From Glandiceps talaboti (lineage: Eukaryota; Hemichordata; Enteropneusta; Spengelidae), in assembly GCF_964340395.1 (NCBI RefSeq), contig NC_135552.1:10648194-10712193 (forward strand): a DNA stretch of 64,000 nt. Reading direction: 5' to 3'. Position numbers and translations under genes: made by a program. Position 1 is the first letter of the stretch. Each line of letters begins with the position of its first letter. This document shows, one piece after another, positions 1-12,900 of this stretch. The notes under the pieces are model-generated. The model was given only the letters and a program-made list of their open reading frames with translations. It was not told the DNA's origin and made no database searches.

Positions 1-3000
1 CAACAGAGCTATTGTCCGTTTGGGTCTTACTTTTGTTGTCAGTGACAACGGTGCTACTATCCTCTACGGTCTCACTTTCTTTGTCAGTTTCAGTTTCCTT
101 CTCTCTCTCCTCCTTTCCCTCTTCTAAACTTTCAATCTTGCCATCACCTGTTTCCACTGTATCTTTCTTATCTGACATGACATGTTTACTTACAATATTG
201 ACTAATGGTACATTCCAATCATCGTCATCATCATCATCCTCTTCTTCATCCATCTTGCTATCTTCCTCACACTTCTCCATTTCTTTCTTCATCACTGCTG
301 AACTTTCTTCAATCTTTGATGCTTTCTTCAACTGTGACTTACTCTCTTGTTTATTCTCAGACGATTTCAATCTCTTAGCAACAGATGCCCTCCTCCTAGT
401 AACAGGAGAAACAAACTCAACTTTCTGACTTCTAGTGACCCTTGGTGATCTGCTTGGTGATTTGACAACTCGTTGCAGTACTTTCTTCGCTGCTGCTTGG
501 TTTGGACTTTTCTCTTTCTTTTTACCCACAAGACGTTTTTTGCGGCCCCTTCGTTTTGGACCCGTGCTTATTTCATGAGGTGAATTGGTTACAGAGTTTT
601 GATTTTCATTATTACAGATGTCGTTTTCTTTTACCTTTGCTTCTTTATCCAACTCCTCAATATTGACGTCCGACTTAAAAGAAATCTCTTTGTCAGAATC
701 CGAGGCCACATCATCTGGGTTTCCTGCAACTTCTACTCCTTCCATTCCATCGTCTTCCTGGCGTGGTGATAATTTATCCATGTCCTCAGAATCATCCGGA
801 CAGACTGTCTTCCCTTTATTGCTATTCTCTGAATCCATTTCACAGGTTTGAGGATTGGTAACTGACAACTCCTTGGATTCTTGCACTTCTATTTCCATTT
901 CCATTTCTTTGTCTAATTTCTCATTGTCAAGTTTTTCAATTTGCTGTTCTGAGTCTTTCTGTGATGCAAACAAGTCAACACTTTCCTGTGACATATCATG
1001 TATATCTGTATCTTCACTTTCCTGTATCTCTTTATCTTGAATTACCGTACAAGCTTGTAAACTATCCCCTGCGACCTTTGACCTCTGGCTTGCCATGCAA
1101 TCTTGTGAACTCTCCTCTTCGATATTCAACCTCTGGTTTTCCTTATCTTCTGAACTCTCCATTTCAGCCTCTGGCCTCTGCATATCCTGACCATCTTGTG
1201 AACTCCCTCCCTTAACTTCCGACTCCTTGATGTCCTCACGATCTTGCGCACTCTCCACTTTGACCTCTGAACTTCGGCTGTATCGCTTTGGTCTTTTCTT
1301 TGACTTTGGACCTTGAGAGTGACATGGTCCATCTTTACTGCTTAATGTAGTGACATCATCCACAATTAACAATGATGGTTTCGGCGGATTTTTCTTTGGC
1401 CTACCACGTTTCCTTTTAGGTGGTGGATTAACTTCGGACACATCTTGAGAAGTACTAACTTCAGAATCTACAAATAAACCGTCTTTCTCTGTTCTGAAAC
1501 TTTTGGGTTTCTTTCTTTCCCGTGTCTTTGTTTTTGTGGGCGACAATTCCTGGGAGGAAACATCAGCAGTATAATCCTGTGATTCGGTTTCACCTCCGGT
1601 CTGACTATCCTGTACAATGGATGCAATGTTATCCTCCCCATCAGGAGTGGACTTTGCGCTTTCCTGTATAAAACTGTTGTCGTCATCATCCTTGTCGACA
1701 GGAAATGGTGTCACACCTTCAATTTCAACCACACTACTGTCATGCTGTACTGTGTTTTCAAGCAAAGACTGTTGGATTATACTTCTCCTTCTCTTACTTT
1801 TCTTCCTATTTCTTGGACTGGTTTGAGATTCAGGTACCAAATCCCTTTTTTCAGATTTTGGGCTGTTCTTCTTACTTGTTTTAGTCCTAGGTGAGGAGGT
1901 AGATTTCGTCTGCTTAGTCTTTGGTGAGGTGGTAGACTTGGTCTGTACAGCTGCACTCTTCTTAGGACTGTACTTCTTAATGTCTTCTTCTGTCAACCGT
2001 TTTAATTTCAGTACTGGTGTGGCAAGCAGTGTTTGAGAGTGTTGACTGAGGATCATAACATCTGAATCCCTGTCTATCGATAAACTGGTTCCAGCTTGTA
2101 CGGAACTCTCATTCTGAGAATCTGCTATTGTAACAATGGTATCAATAGGCTCCGTCTTGATCAACGGTTGAGACTCTTGACTTAATTCCTGTGTTTGAGT
2201 TTCTGGCACCATGGCAACTCTGTCTGGCACTATGGCAACTTCGTCAGACTTGGATCCATCGTCTTTACGTGGTGAAATACTCTGGACTGCTGTATCAGTA
2301 CCAAATGGTTGATTCTTTTTATTTGTACTCTTTCCACTCAGAGTAATCAGACTGACTCGCCTGTGTTTACTCTTGGTAGGGGGTTCTTTGGGTGGGGTTC
2401 CGACGACTATATCTTCACTTGTTGTGTCAAGTCCAGATAATGCATCATCCCTGACACTCTCCTCTCTATTATCAGTTCCAAGCTTATCTCCTTCAGATAT
2501 TTCCATCTCTTCCTCATCATTTTCCATCTGCTGGCATCCAAGTTGTCTACTGCTCTGTTCCTTAATTTTCAATTCTCCATCCTCTTGTTTCCAAGGTAAC
2601 TGCACATCAGTGTCATCCTTCTCATCATCAAGAGCATCTTCATCGGTCTTGTCACCATCATTATGTTCCAAATCTATATCTTCTATTAGACTCGCACTCT
2701 TAGTTTCTTTAGCAATGTTTATATCAGTCCATGACAGTTCACTTTGTCTTTTCTGGATATCATCATCAGGATCTCTCACATCTGAAAATAACTCTATACT
2801 GTCTTCTATCATCTTAGACACTGCATCATCATCTTTGTTATCATTTCTACCATCTTTATCTTTGGCATCTTCTTGTCTTTCTCCGTTCACACCAAGACAC
2901 ACATCATTTTCTGTATCGTTCCTCTCTGATTCTTTTATTAGTCCAGAGAAGCTGACACACTTTTTGTCTTTCCGTGATTCTTTAGGAACATTTTCCATCA

Positions 3001-3143
3001 CAGCAACATCAGATTCTGGCGTAATTTTTTCATTATCTTTGGTGGATGGTATGGTGGTTGCCATGACGACAGTAGTATCTGTATCATCTTTGCTATTTTT
3101 CTTGCTTGATATTTCTGTTTCTTCATTAAACTCTTCCTGCGTT
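1..3143 (-). CDS. RIF1: RIF1 giant exon, disordered SQ/TQ-rich region (partial)
   Basis: This is an open frame of 1,047 codons with acceptor CTCCAG at 3144-3149, running off the left edge without a stop. Vertebrate RIF1 also has one exon of about 3 kb here. The protein is rich in Asp, Glu, Lys and Ser with dozens of SQ/TQ sites (for example SSQD and MSQES), as expected of an ATM/ATR target. Visible patches are: KRKRGRPKKNPPKP at about 1388-1425, an AT-hook; PKRRGRKKR at about 533-560, a second AT-hook-like or nuclear-localisation patch; DKEN near 1131-1148; KKCVSF at 2948-2965; and HRRVSL at 2349-2366. Plus-strand ORFs here are antisense shadows. Confidence 0.9.
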
Positions 3144-6100
3144 CTGGAGATGGAGACAGAAAAGTAAATTTGTAAAAAATAACATTCCCTGTTTAGGTAC
3201 AATTTATGGGCAGTGAATGAGTAAATTATCTTTGCGACAGGTGCTAATGCGTGATTGGTCAATGTATGCTAATATGTGTAACAAGTGTTACAGGTATATA
3301 AAGGGTGATGAAAGGCCGGTGTGTTCAATCCCAGTTACTAACACCCACGGCCAGACATTTGAATTATTATAATGATTATAGTAGTTCTGGTCTTTTTCAG
3401 AGAGGCCTTCAGGATTTCAATTGTTAAACGTCGGTACCGTTTCATGATTCTGGTTTGTGTTTTCTGTCTAGCCTATTTTGTTGTGACTGTAATAATTTCA
3501 TCAAGAAGACTGTAGTACACCCATGAACTAAAACAACTCTGAATTGCACTATTTATGAAATGTAAGGGGGAGGGGGGGCTGAATAAATGTGGGTGGTACG
3601 TGGGGTCAGCAACCACCGCAAACGCAATTTGCGAGTTCTTGTTTTCATTGTATGTTTGAATTTGTATGCTTTGAAATTTAGAATAGATGATACCTTGCTT
3701 GTACATAACAGAACACTTGATGGCATGATAGTATATGGTCACATTGACAACAATAGTGACAATCTTCTGACTTCAGTGTTCTACTCAAGTAAAACATTTT
3801 ACACCAGAAATTCTGTGAACAGTAATAAGTAATGGAGTCTTCCACAGTATTCCAAATTTCCAATTTCAACATTTCTGGTACACTGTATGCCAACTATGTA
3901 TTATTTAGAAGTATGCAACGTTTCATGGATTTACCCCTTCCTGAATGTCATTTCTTACTTTGGAAAGTTGTACAACCCTGACCAAAGATCCTTACTCTTG
4001 GAGACTTTGACTAGCCAGAAGTTCAGCCATCAGATTAGTGTGAACAGGGCTACTGTTTTATAAATACTTACCCTTGGAGACTTTGACTAGCCAGTAGTTC
4101 AGCCATCAGATTAGTATCTTGTGAAGCATCCAGGTCGTTATACATTGCTGGTACAACTCTCCGACTACGTAACACTTCTTTCTGATGTTCCGTCAGCACT
4201 CGTTTCTTCTTTGGAGAAGGTGTAATCCTGACAAACTCTAGCTTCCTGTCTTCATCAATAGCCAGAGGTAACTTTCTCCTTGCTGTCGCACTGTTTGGTG
4301 AAAGGAATGACTGCTTGTTTTTACTACCAGAGATCGGAGAACTGACTGCAGCCCTAATGGGTGAGGCTGTTTCACCAGATGTCTTCTTCAAAAAGCTGCC
4401 ATGCATCCTTTTGGGTGAAGGTTGTCCAAATGTTGGAATAATTGAGGCTATAGGAACTGGTGGTGGCCCCATAACTTGGGAAGCTTCACTCTGAAAAAGG
4501 GGGGAAAATGGTTTAGTACGCAGATATTGACAACATATGAAGTCATTACAAATAATACATAACCACACATGATAAATCAGTGTTTTTGCTAAGGGTGTAG
4601 GTAAAATATACCAGGATTCCCAGGTCATTTTACCTGAGTTCCCACACAAAATTACCATAGACTCTATGGGGAAACTGCCATTTTTACCCCTTTCTCCTTT
4701 CTCGGGGTTCCCTAACCTTAGCTAAAACACTGTGGATATAAATCGAAACTACAAAGCACTGAATTAACTAAATAAGAGATCTGAGTTTGTAAACACTGGT
4801 TAACATTCACAGAACAAGATTCTTTTCTATATCAGGTATTGCACTCATGGGTGTTCAGTTTCAATGATTACTTACATCCATTCCAAGACTATAAGGTGTT
4901 TCTTCAATAGTATGTACTTCACTGTCGTCAAAATTTGGTAAGTTAATTGGTGTCTTTTCTTTTAACTTTCTCAGACAAGGTCTGCAATAGAGAAAACAAC
5001 GAATGACCAAATCAGGTTAGTTTTTTTGATGATGAATAACATCACTTTGATATAGATTTTAAGTGCTAGCAAACATTGGTGGTTAGAAAGGTGGTAGACT
5101 TTGAGAACATTTTGGAGTGTTCACACTACTATTAATACTAAGCACCGGTTTGTTACAATAATGGTTGTCTTCATATCATATGTGGTTACCTTAGTGACCA
5201 ATTGAGATCGCCAGTTATTGCTGCCACATATGAGATTACCATTATAGTAATGGTTGTTTTCATATCACATGATTACCATAGTAACAGTTGCTTTTTAAAT
5301 CAACTATGATCACCATAGTTATTGGTCATACGAGATTACCATAGCAACAGTTACTTTCACATTTCATGATCAATATTATTCACATACATTATAACAACTT
5401 TACTCACTTGAAAGTATTTGGATAGTCCAGACTTTCAGCATTACCAAATGTAGCATTCCAAAACAGCAGAGTCCTGTTTTTAAAAGATCGTCTAGGAGAC
5501 AGGAAGGTGGCTTGTAACAGCGGTGCTAGTACAGCCAGGAATTCACTGTCGTAATGTTTCTTGTACCGACTTTCAACAGCCGTCAGTAAGTCATTCCATA
5601 GTTTGTCAAGTTTGTGGTTCAACACTGAAGTGAACATACCACCCATAGACTGAGGTCTGAAATTAATAATTGAAAAAAAAAATCACAATTACCCAATTCA
5701 GGCTTACAATAAGACTTATGTTGTCTTTTCTATTGCTGCAGTTGTATGATGTTTTTCAAATAAAAATGTTTAATTTTTTAACTGCATTTTCATGAGTTAA
5801 CACGATAAGCCAACAAAGTGTTTTTGACCGTTCACATGGAAACACCACGGACGAAACAAGAAAACGATGTGTTTGTATATGCGCAAACATACAGTTCTGG
5901 TCAAGCCACCATGGTAGTCGCTATGTGGAAATAGACAACTTTTATAAATATACACAAACAAAGAAATAACAGTTGCAAGAATGATTGTACATATGAATCA
6001 CCGTAGCTTTAAAGTACTGCCATCCTATTCCGTATCACTTTCATTTGAACAAATCCACATATACACACTACAAGTAATATCCTCACTAAATATAACTGTC

Positions 6101-9100
6101 ATCAGTCCAGCTGTTTTTTAACTTCCAAGTCGTCCACATCAACACATACACATTTCACCATACTGATAGCCAGACATTCACTTGTGCCAACAAAATCAAG
6201 ATAGACTTACTTGGCTGCCGCTTCGAATAAAGAGGCCATTGGTTGACTTAGTTTCTGCAACATATTGAAGAGCATGGACGCCATAGTGATGTGAGAGAAC
6301 AGTGTTGATAAGACACTGATCATACAGGTTACAGCTGTAGACCAGGACTGGCTAGTCGTACTGGTAGACGTAGATGTCTGGCAAGGTAAACAAGTATCAC
6401 ACCTGGTGTTATTCTGGTGATAATGTGGTCTCTTCCCCTCCTTTCCCCTCTCTCCACCCTCCTCTCTACAACTATGTTGTCGTTTGTACTAATCCTGTTA
6501 CTTTTGTTCATCTGATGCCTATTCAATAAACTTTAAACTTCGATGTTTTTGGCACTAGAAAATTCTGCAATTTTAGTTTTTAGCTAGTTCTCAAACACTA
6601 ATTTTCACTAAATACTAACCTGGCACACTGTGTTCATGTACAAGAAGACATTTCCAGAGTTTCAATTTTTTAATTTTCCAAAAGATCTTTACTTTCACCA
6701 TTTTCCGAGAATATTTTGTCGTACAACCAACAAAAATGTTACTCTTAATCACAATAGATATTTTTAAAGACATATTGTCAATATTTTCAGAATTTAATTC
6801 TTAATTTTTGGAATTTTTTCCCATTTTACATTTGCTTTTATGAACGTTCCCAAATCTTAAGCAAAAGCAATAATTACATAGAGTTTCTATAAACTAAAGG
6901 GCACAGGATAAAATTTAAACCTAGTTCTAAATCCACTAGACTGTAAAATACACTGCCAGGATCATTCTTATAATCCTTCCCTTACAACTGTAGGATAGAG
7001 TGTAGAAATCAAAGCAAAAGAGTCCTGCCTACTCTTGGTGGAAGATGAGAAGAGCGCCCTCAACAACTGATCTTTCATTCTACAAATCCACACACACAGA
7101 CTTGATAAATCTATATATTTTACCTGCGTCAGTACTCCAGTAAATGATGTAGTCCCACTGTTTGAGAACTGATGTAATGACGATAACAGTTTACATAGTA
7201 ACTGTGTTAATAACGTCAGGTTCCCTAGTGGACGGTATTTCTTCCTGCTTGGTTTAGCCGGACTTACTCTTGCTGTAAAGATCAATATATAAACAAAACA
7301 CTTATTAAATGAAATAACCTTAGCTGTATAAGTACAATCAGTGTGCCCTCTAATGATTGCCAAATTCTGTTGTTGAGTTAAATTTCTAAAAACTGGCATT
7401 TCTTGGGAGTCATCACATAGGAAGAGATAGGGGAACACAAAATTTGGTGCATCACTAGAAATTGTGTGCATCAGTGGCACATCAAATTGACTTAGAAGGC
7501 AGACTGTGTACAATTATACTGTGTAATAGAAAACACAAACCAATGTACATAGCAAAACCTTAAAGGGACCATGGTGACAATTGAAGACACCATTAGTAAG
7601 CAAATTTTAAAATACTGAGACATAAAACCTCTTCTCAAAAATGTCATATTTGCCAGCAGCAAATATTCTGATCATCATCCAATATGGAGCACATACATAC
7701 ACTAGAAATGGCTTTATCGTATTGATTCAGGAAACAGTAACTACCATACTTACATTTGGTATTTGGAGAGTGTTGGTTGGAGAATGGTGAGAAATCAATA
7801 CAATCCACCATGGCTTGGCAAAGATGTAAGAGAGCATCGACAACTTTCATATCCTGAAATCAACAGATCAATACCACCATTGTTATTGGTGAATGTAGTA
7901 TCACCTTTGTGCTGGGTTTGATGGAAATTAGTAAAATGTATGGACATGAACAGATTAATACCACCAGTCAGTGCTGTTGGTGTATGCAGTTTCATCTTTG
8001 TGCTGGGTTTTGATGGAAATTACTCCTCAGTGCAATCCCATTGGGGACCAGTAGAGGTCTACCAGATATGCCCATTGGGGACAAACACATGCCCTGATAC
8101 ATGCCCATTGGGTACCAGTAGTAGTCCCAGCTATATGTGCCCATTGGGGACCAATAATAGAAGCCTAGTGGATATACATTACTATATCATAGGTGACAAG
8201 TATTACTATTACACAACATCTGTTGACATAGCAACCAGATAACCTTTGACCTAAGCTTACCATCAGTGTATCTTCATCTGTAACACTTAGAATGCGAACA
8301 CACAGATCCTCACAACACAGGTTAGCTTCTGCTGTGGCAACGAGTGCTGCACATCTTGCAAATGTATGGTATAATTCTGACCAAGTTTTCAGCAAAGATT
8401 TCAGTGTTCCCTAGGGAGAAGTAAACAGCAATAATTATTTCAAACATGATATGTAAACATAACAAAAATCATTCAAAACAAAACAGAAATACTTTTGGAA
8501 GATACTACATTCTGCAGGACTTCTCGCTTTCACTTTTTTCTTTTCTGCACAGTATAATTATTGCAAACATAATCTCAAAACTTTAGTAACAGTTTTCATT
8601 CAAGACAAACCTGAATTCCTAAGGAATATACAACACTTCTACAGGACTTTACTTATCCTTTAACTTTTTTTAAATTTTCATTTCGAAATCTCAAGTACAA
8701 CATAATACCACACAATCTGAAAAGCTTTGAACAAACACTTACCTGAGATATGTTGTATGTAAATATTCTATGAACTGGTAAGGTCAAGGCCAAGTACATG
8801 GCACTAAAATCATGATCCAATGAATCACCTTGGTTTACCTCATTACTCTGAAACACAAGGAAGGAATGCAAACTTTTTAAATTTTAAGTTCACTACAGTG
8901 TTCTTCTCGGGTCAACTTGTATACCTCAGTTTACAATTTCTACTTTTGCATGAAAAAACAAGGATTTTTCTTTGAGAACCATGTCACTATGCAAATGATA
9001 TGCAAATAGAAGATACATAGCAAATAACAGTTGAGCCAATATAAATAGCAAAGAACAGCTGAGCTGGTAGCTAAGTGCCTAGTAAGTAACGGGAATTATA

Positions 9101-9652
9101 CAGTAAACAGGAAGCCAACGAAATCAGGAGCAAGAATGGGCAGCCTTTATGCAAATATATGCAAATGTAGCAAAATATATTTAAATAAAGCAGTCATGCA
9201 CCCAATAGGAGGCAGTAGCAGTAATAAAATCATGATTTAAATATTCATAGGGATGGATGTATTAGTATCAAGCCATACTTTATATTCGATTCAGTATTTG
9301 TGAAACTCCAATTTTGAGGTTTCAAAATCTGAAAAGTGTCAAACTATTTCCTGGTTATAGCTGATTTAACACTAAAGTTACCTACCTGTATTACATGCTG
9401 TAACAACACATTAACTACTATACTCCATATCCTCCACATGTTCTCCTTGTTGTCAATAGCAACAGCAGCTTTGTCTAACATCTCTAGAATAGACTGTGTG
9501 AATCGCAGCACTGATGTTGGATTATTCAGACCACAATCCACAAACAGTTCCAGTACACAGAAATATCTAGAAAATAATTATCAACATAATCTTTGATATC
9601 AACTGTAGTCTCTGTAGTTCTATAGTTATTATATAATGACTGATGTAAGTAT

Positions 9653-9710
<58 letters not shown>

Positions 9711-9831
9711 GGGTAGGTGAGGTCTAAACCTATTTGGTTTTGGTCCAAATGTTAGGGTTACCTAACCCTACATCTATTAAACTGCAGTCTTCATACTTCT
9801 AGTTATTATAATGACTGATGTAAGTGTAATT

Positions 9832-9902
<71 letters not shown>

Positions 9903-12900
9903 TGCATGTGGGTGGGTGTGTTGTGTGTGTGTGTGGGGGGGGGAGGGGGGGGGTGGAGGAGTGGAGGTGAGGAGGAGGGAGGGAGTCTAAACCTAATTGG
10001 TTTTAGTCCAAATGTTAGGGGTTATCTAACCCTACATAACACTGAACTCATGAGGGATGGCCCTCACCAGACTTCTTGGGAGATAAATATTTGCATTTAA
10101 GTAAACACAAGATAGCAGCAGTTTCAACACATATCTACAAAGCCAACTATTTGAAATACACACTGGTTCAAAACTAGACATTTGAAATATTGTAATAGTA
10201 AGACAGATTAAGATACCAACCTTTCAATGTTGACAGTCTCAAGTAAACTATGATGAAATAGTAGTTGGATCAGATAAAGTGCTGGTGTACCCTGGTGATA
10301 AAGATATACAATGTACACAAGAATTAGAACACTATGATTCATGTCAATCCAACATTAGATTTTATCATCAGTTATCATTTCATCGATGTCAAACTGTTTA
10401 TACGATTCAAGTATCGAGAATTCTCTGTAAAATGTCAGACTGCTAAATCAACATCACCTCAACCATTCCTTTCACCCCAACTTTACGAGCTTCTTACAGA
10501 CAAATCTTGAGAAGGCATATTTTTTCAAAGTTATATGTATTACAGAAATCACATTGACCTCTAGAATTACGTGATGTAATCTCAGGCAACGTCAGAAGGG
10601 TAGGATTTCATTTCATTGAAGGATACATTTATCAAATCACTCTTTAGACACGACAATTTTTTTGACAGCAAATGTTCCTTGTAAGCATATTTAATATCAT
10701 TTAATATTTGTAAATCTCATCAAATGATCAAAAGTGGATTTCTCTTCACATAACATGCCAGTACAGATGCAAAACTTGTCTACTTACATGCATGACTTCA
10801 GCATTGCCAACATGGTATGCTGGTGAACTGAGTACTTTCTGTGGAACTTTGCTCACCACCTCCATTAGTTTCTGAACATGATGAAGAAATGACAAACTCA
10901 GTATTATTAATCGTTTCAGATTTCAGATAATATGACATATTATTGCCACTTAAAGTCAACAAAATTAACTTGTTTTGATGCAGAGTAATGTCTTTTTACA
11001 GTTCTACACACAATCGAAGGAAGTAACAACTTACTGCTTGGTAAGAAATACTACATAGTATTACATATGTACCAATGATTACTTACACTGGTGCATGAGC
11101 ATACTAGTAGTATTTGCACTGTAGTGCAATACTAAACACGTTCTTGCATATATGCATGCAAATGATATGCAAATGAGGATACTGTCTATCCTTTTACAAA
11201 AAGTTACATGATCATAGAGTATGATATACATAATTTTTTTTGGAATTTTGATGTTTTTTGTAAATATGTGTAACAAAACCCTATGCCTTGAAATTGTGGG
11301 TACTCAAGAATATTTGCACTCATTCATCATGGGATTCTGTACCATAATCAAACAGAATGACAACTTTGCGTTGGTGTAGTATGTACCTGATAATGCTGTT
11401 GAGGCACCAGTGCACATTTTAGATTCACTTCCCATTTTTTTTTTCGTTCTACACACGACTAAATATTGCACTACACACAACCAAACATACTAGCACCTTA
11501 CCAGTGTAAAACTTGGTGTAAATTTTTCACTATTAATGATGGACTGTAGACTTGACAGGTAGAGGGTAAAAATCTCAATTGTGTCTTTCTTTGGTCCTAA
11601 CTCCAATAGTGTCGTCATGTGTGCTGATAGACACTGCCATATGTACCATACTTGTGATTCTAGGGAAAAAACGACAAATAAATTGACATAAAATAGGAGT
11701 GACTGTATCATTTTTACAACCCTGCAATACAGCATAAGAAGTTGCTTTACCTGTATCAGCTTAAACACTTGGTTTGCCTGGTGTCAGCCTGATGTTAACA
11801 CCAGGCCAGCTTGGTGTAACAGTTCAACTCAAATATCCCTGATTTTAGCCTGGCATCATCCTAATGCTAATAATGTTGTACTTTTTCCTAAATGTGCTAA
11901 TGATCACTGCGCAAGTTTTTATTGGACTTTATTGAAATGCCTGACACCTACAACATTAGCACAACTTATCAAACATATCAAAGATGAAATTGGTAAATAT
12001 TGGTAAACAAGTAAGTGAATGATTTTTTTAACTACTTACCTTTTAACTCTGTGCCATGGTTACAGAAGACATCCCGTACACAGTGGATAAGTATTGGTGC
12101 CACTTTTGTAAATGTTGTAGTTGATGACACTAAAGAGTGTTTTAAGGGGTCTGAAAGATGAAGGAATAAAACTGTCATTTCTTTAACTCAGGAACTATTA
12201 TAAACGGATATCCCTTACTTTATAAGTTACCATCCATGCTACATTGGGCTAGTGTAAATGGGTCCATATGTTTAGAAAGCATACCTAACCATGGTAATAA
12301 TTAGTTCTTGTACCACAACCAAGAGTCTGAGTTGTAATATCTTAGGAGTAACATTTCACTTGTTCAGGGTTGACAGGTTTTGTCAAATTCTTCGTTTGAT
12401 GTCTTTACCACTAGGCAGAGTAATGGTGTTACTATACTTTCTTGTCATAGATATTAACAATACAGGCAACATGATAAAATGTTCTTGGGCCAATAAAGTT
12501 GACACTAGCCGACATTTTGAGTCATTTTTTCTACTGAATCAAAATGAACTTATTACCAAAATTACCTTCCATGCTACTAGGATAGTCTGCTTTCAGAAAC
12601 AGAGTGATACATAAATTTATCAAATTGAAAGAAGTTGTCAGACTGTAGATCCATCAACTTACCGATAGTGAAATCCAATCCTGGCTCAATGGCTACACTG
12701 TCAGTTTTTGCCAGAAAGTGTGCTAGGATTTCGATACCTTTAGACTGCACAGACTTGAATTTAGACACGCAAATATTGTTAGTGGACCCTGGTAGGTTGA
12801 TATGTGGTGTGGCTGGACTTCCTAAAACACTTCCTACAATACATAAATATACAAAGTTTACAGGTTCATTATCGATCTAAACCACAATGGTGACTGTTAT

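Noticed and set aside
12-3167. Plus-strand Ser-rich ORFs (for example 12-428, 2373-3167)
   Set aside because: They are antisense shadows of the acidic, Ser-rich RIF1 giant exon, which is continuous on the minus strand and joined in phase to upstream exons.
9745-10035. Telomere-like TTAGGGTTA / TAACCCTA strings
   Set aside because: Only single units within a duplicated intron block; no array, so no link to telomeres despite RIF1's historical name.
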